9,434 nucleotides of DNA from an uncultured Longilinea sp. (GTDB lineage Bacteria; Chloroflexota; Anaerolineae; Anaerolineales; Anaerolineaceae): contig CALMIB010000183.1 of assembly GCA_937863945.1 (NCBI GenBank), positions 1 through 9,434 of the forward strand. The letters run 5' to 3'. Below are positions 8,089 through 9,434 of the stretch, one piece after another; position 1 is the stretch's first letter, and the number at the start of each line of letters is the position of its first letter. A program made the position numbers and the translations under genes. The notes under the pieces were generated by a model, which searched no databases, was not told the DNA's origin, and worked only from the letters and a program-made list of their open reading frames with translations.

Positions 8089-9198
8089 ATGAACACTTCT
8101 CCGTTTGCCAACAAGCTGGAGCTTGCCCGTGGAACCCTGGAGTTCCCGGTTTATCTGCCGGATGCGACCTTCGGCGTGGTGCGCACGGTCGATTCCAACG
8201 ATCTGGCCAGCGCCGGCATCCAGGCGGTGGTGATGAACACCTTCCACCTCATGCAGCGCCCGGGCTCCTCGACCATTCAATCGCTGGGCGGGTTGCACCG
8301 CATGGCCGCCTGGGACCGCCCCATCATCACCGATTCGGGCGGCTTTCAGGCCTATTCACTCATCCGTCAGAACCCGCGCTTTGGCAAAATGGATGAGAAG
8401 GGCATCACGTTTCAACCGGAAGCCTCGGAGCGGAAATATCAGCTCAGCCCGGAAAAATGCATCCAGCTCCAGGTGGCCTACGGCTCGGACGTGGTCATCT
8501 GCCTGGACGATTGCACGCACGTGGACGCTTCGGAAGCCGAGCAGCGCAAATCGGTCGAACGCACCATCAGTTGGGCCAGGCGTTGCAAAGCCGAATTTAA
8601 CCGCCTGCTCCAGCAGAAAAAATTGGAAGAAGACGAGCGCCCGCGCATTTTTGGCGTCATCCAGGGCGGCGGCATACCGGCGCTGCGCCGGCAGTGCGCC
8701 GAAGCGCTGCTGGAGATCGGCTTCGATGGATTTGGCTTTGGCGGTTGGCCGCTGGACGCCAGCAGCAACCTGCTGACCGATATCCTGGCTTACACCCGCT
8801 CGCTGGTGCCGCCGCAATTTCCCATGCACGCGCTGGGCGTCGGGCACCCTTATAACGTGCTGGCCTGCTGGGAGCTGGGTTACGGCATTTTCGACAGCGC
8901 CATGCCCACCCGCGACGCGCGCCACGGCCGGCTGTACTCGTTCACCTACCCGGCCGGCGTGGATGGCGGTTTGACCGGCGAATGGCTGCGCTACCTGTAC
9001 ATCAACGACGAACGCCACATCCGTTCCAATCAGCCGCTATCGATGTATTGTGATTGCCCGGTTTGCCGCAACTACTCGGCGGGGTATTTACACCACCTGT
9101 TTAAAATGAACGACAGCCTGTTCCTACGGCTGGCGACCATCCACAACCTGAGCTTTATGGCCCAGCTTACCCAACGCATCCAGCAGAGGGCGCTGTGA
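8089..9198 (+). CDS. tRNA-guanine transglycosylase family protein with variant base pocket
   Basis: Tgt-type enzymes swap a guanine in tRNA (normally position 34 of GUN anticodons) for a 7-deazaguanine such as preQ1 or queuine, in the cytoplasm. It has 369 residues, the usual bacterial length, without a PUA domain. Seen in order are TDSGGFQ with the conserved Asp82, CLDDCTH (138-144), VIQGGG (Gln192), FGGWPLD (217-223), nucleophile Asp269 in FDSAMPTRDARHG, and a zinc site Cys321, Cys323, Cys326 and His352 with canonical C-x-C-x2-C-x25-H spacing. The pocket motifs differ from the usual DECTP and GGLAVGE, so the incoming base may differ. An in-frame stop at 8077-8079 makes ATG 8089 the first possible ATG. 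No clear ribosome binding site is present. It overlaps the next gene by 4 bases. Family membership is firm; canonical queuosine function is not. Confidence 0.9.
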   Translation: MNTSPFANKLELARGTLEFPVYLPDATFGVVRTVDSNDLASAGIQAVVMNTFHLMQRPGSSTIQSLGGLHRMAAWDRPIITDSGGFQAYSLIRQNPRFGKMDEKGITFQPEASERKYQLSPEKCIQLQVAYGSDVVICLDDCTHVDASEAEQRKSVERTISWARRCKAEFNRLLQQKKLEEDERPRIFGVIQGGGIPALRRQCAEALLEIGFDGFGFGGWPLDASSNLLTDILAYTRSLVPPQFPMHALGVGHPYNVLACWELGYGIFDSAMPTRDARHGRLYSFTYPAGVDGGLTGEWLRYLYINDERHIRSNQPLSMYCDCPVCRNYSAGYLHHLFKMNDSLFLRLATIHNLSFMAQLTQRIQQRAL

Positions 9199-9434
9199 TC
9201 GATCCCGCGCTGGAGGCACTGGTCGCGGAAGTGCAATCCTCACCCAGGTACCGCGCCATCCACCCCGGTCTGGTGCGGCGCATTGCCGCGCAGGAACTGG
9301 CCAAGGGGCGCAAGGCCAAAGAAACGGTCAAAGCCGTGCGCAACAAGCTGCACCAGGTCGGCGGCGCCTACCAGGAAGTCTCCATCGACTATGCGAAGCT
9401 CACAGGCGAACTGGCCGGCCTGCCCACCCGCCTG
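9195..9434 (+). CDS. 16S rRNA methyltransferase of the ArmA/Rmt/FmrO type, N-terminal part (3'-truncated by the window)
   Basis: GTG at 9195 opens a frame of 80 codons to the window edge. It begins MIDPALEALVAEVQSSPRY and overlaps the preceding stop as GTGA. AGAGGG (9185-9190) is its ribosome binding site. The sequence resembles the N-terminal rRNA-binding domain of aminoglycoside-resistance 16S rRNA (guanine1405-N7) methyltransferases. Shared features are a short helix ending in a Tyr (Tyr19), a V-R-R-I stretch (27-30), a Lys/Arg-rich helix K-A-V-R-N-K-L-H (46-53), and the hallmark KLHQVGGAY (51-59), which matches the RLHGICGAY type segment of RmtB as I remember it. The SAM-binding domain lies beyond the window, so activity cannot be judged. 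Placement after a tRNA-modifying enzyme fits an RNA-modification operon. Confidence 0.75.
   Translation, partial: MIDPALEALVAEVQSSPRYRAIHPGLVRRIAAQELAKGRKAKETVKAVRNKLHQVGGAYQEVSIDYAKLTGELAGLPTRL

Overview
This window looks like chromosomal DNA from a free-living bacterium, most plausibly a member of the Chloroflexota (Anaerolineae-like). The grounds are moderately high GC with G/C-ending codons, an AglEFG-type alpha-glucoside importer with no ATPase gene beside it, a trehalose synthase paired with an amylosucrase, and an ArmA/Rmt-like 16S rRNA methyltransferase homologue. The phylum call is inference from gene content, not from a marker gene. No insertion sequences, CRISPR arrays, tRNA or rRNA genes are visible.

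Region 1 (1-7236, + strand) is a sugar uptake and conversion operon. It holds the 3' part of a periplasmic alpha-glucoside-binding protein, a 171-base leader-like gap, two MalF/MalG-type permeases that overlap by one base, trehalose synthase (TreS) and amylosucrase. The gap contains a strong intrinsic terminator, a separate hairpin directly after the stop codon, and a possible antiterminator pairing. The inferred flow is import of sucrose, maltose or trehalose. Amylosucrase then turns sucrose into alpha-1,4-glucan plus fructose, and TreS interconverts maltose and trehalose. Both are GH13 transglucosylases that keep glycosidic-bond energy inside the cell. The in-operon terminator would let the binding protein be made in excess over the permeases and enzymes. 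A second intrinsic terminator at 7259-7293 closes the operon.

Region 2 (7322-7966, - strand) is one all-helical, uncharacterised 214-residue protein with a perfect ribosome binding site. It is convergent with the sugar operon and divergent from the next gene. The 122-base divergent spacer holds two perfect TATAAT boxes facing opposite ways, forming a 7-bp inverted repeat, and a further near-consensus -10 box just upstream of the next gene.

Region 3 (8089-9434, + strand) is an RNA-modification operon. It has a tRNA-guanine transglycosylase family protein with an intact nucleophile and zinc site but altered base-pocket motifs. This overlaps by 4 bases (GTGA) the start of a gene whose first 80 residues resemble the N-terminal domain of ArmA/Rmt/FmrO 16S rRNA (m7G1405) methyltransferases. 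That gene runs off the window, so its catalytic domain cannot be seen.
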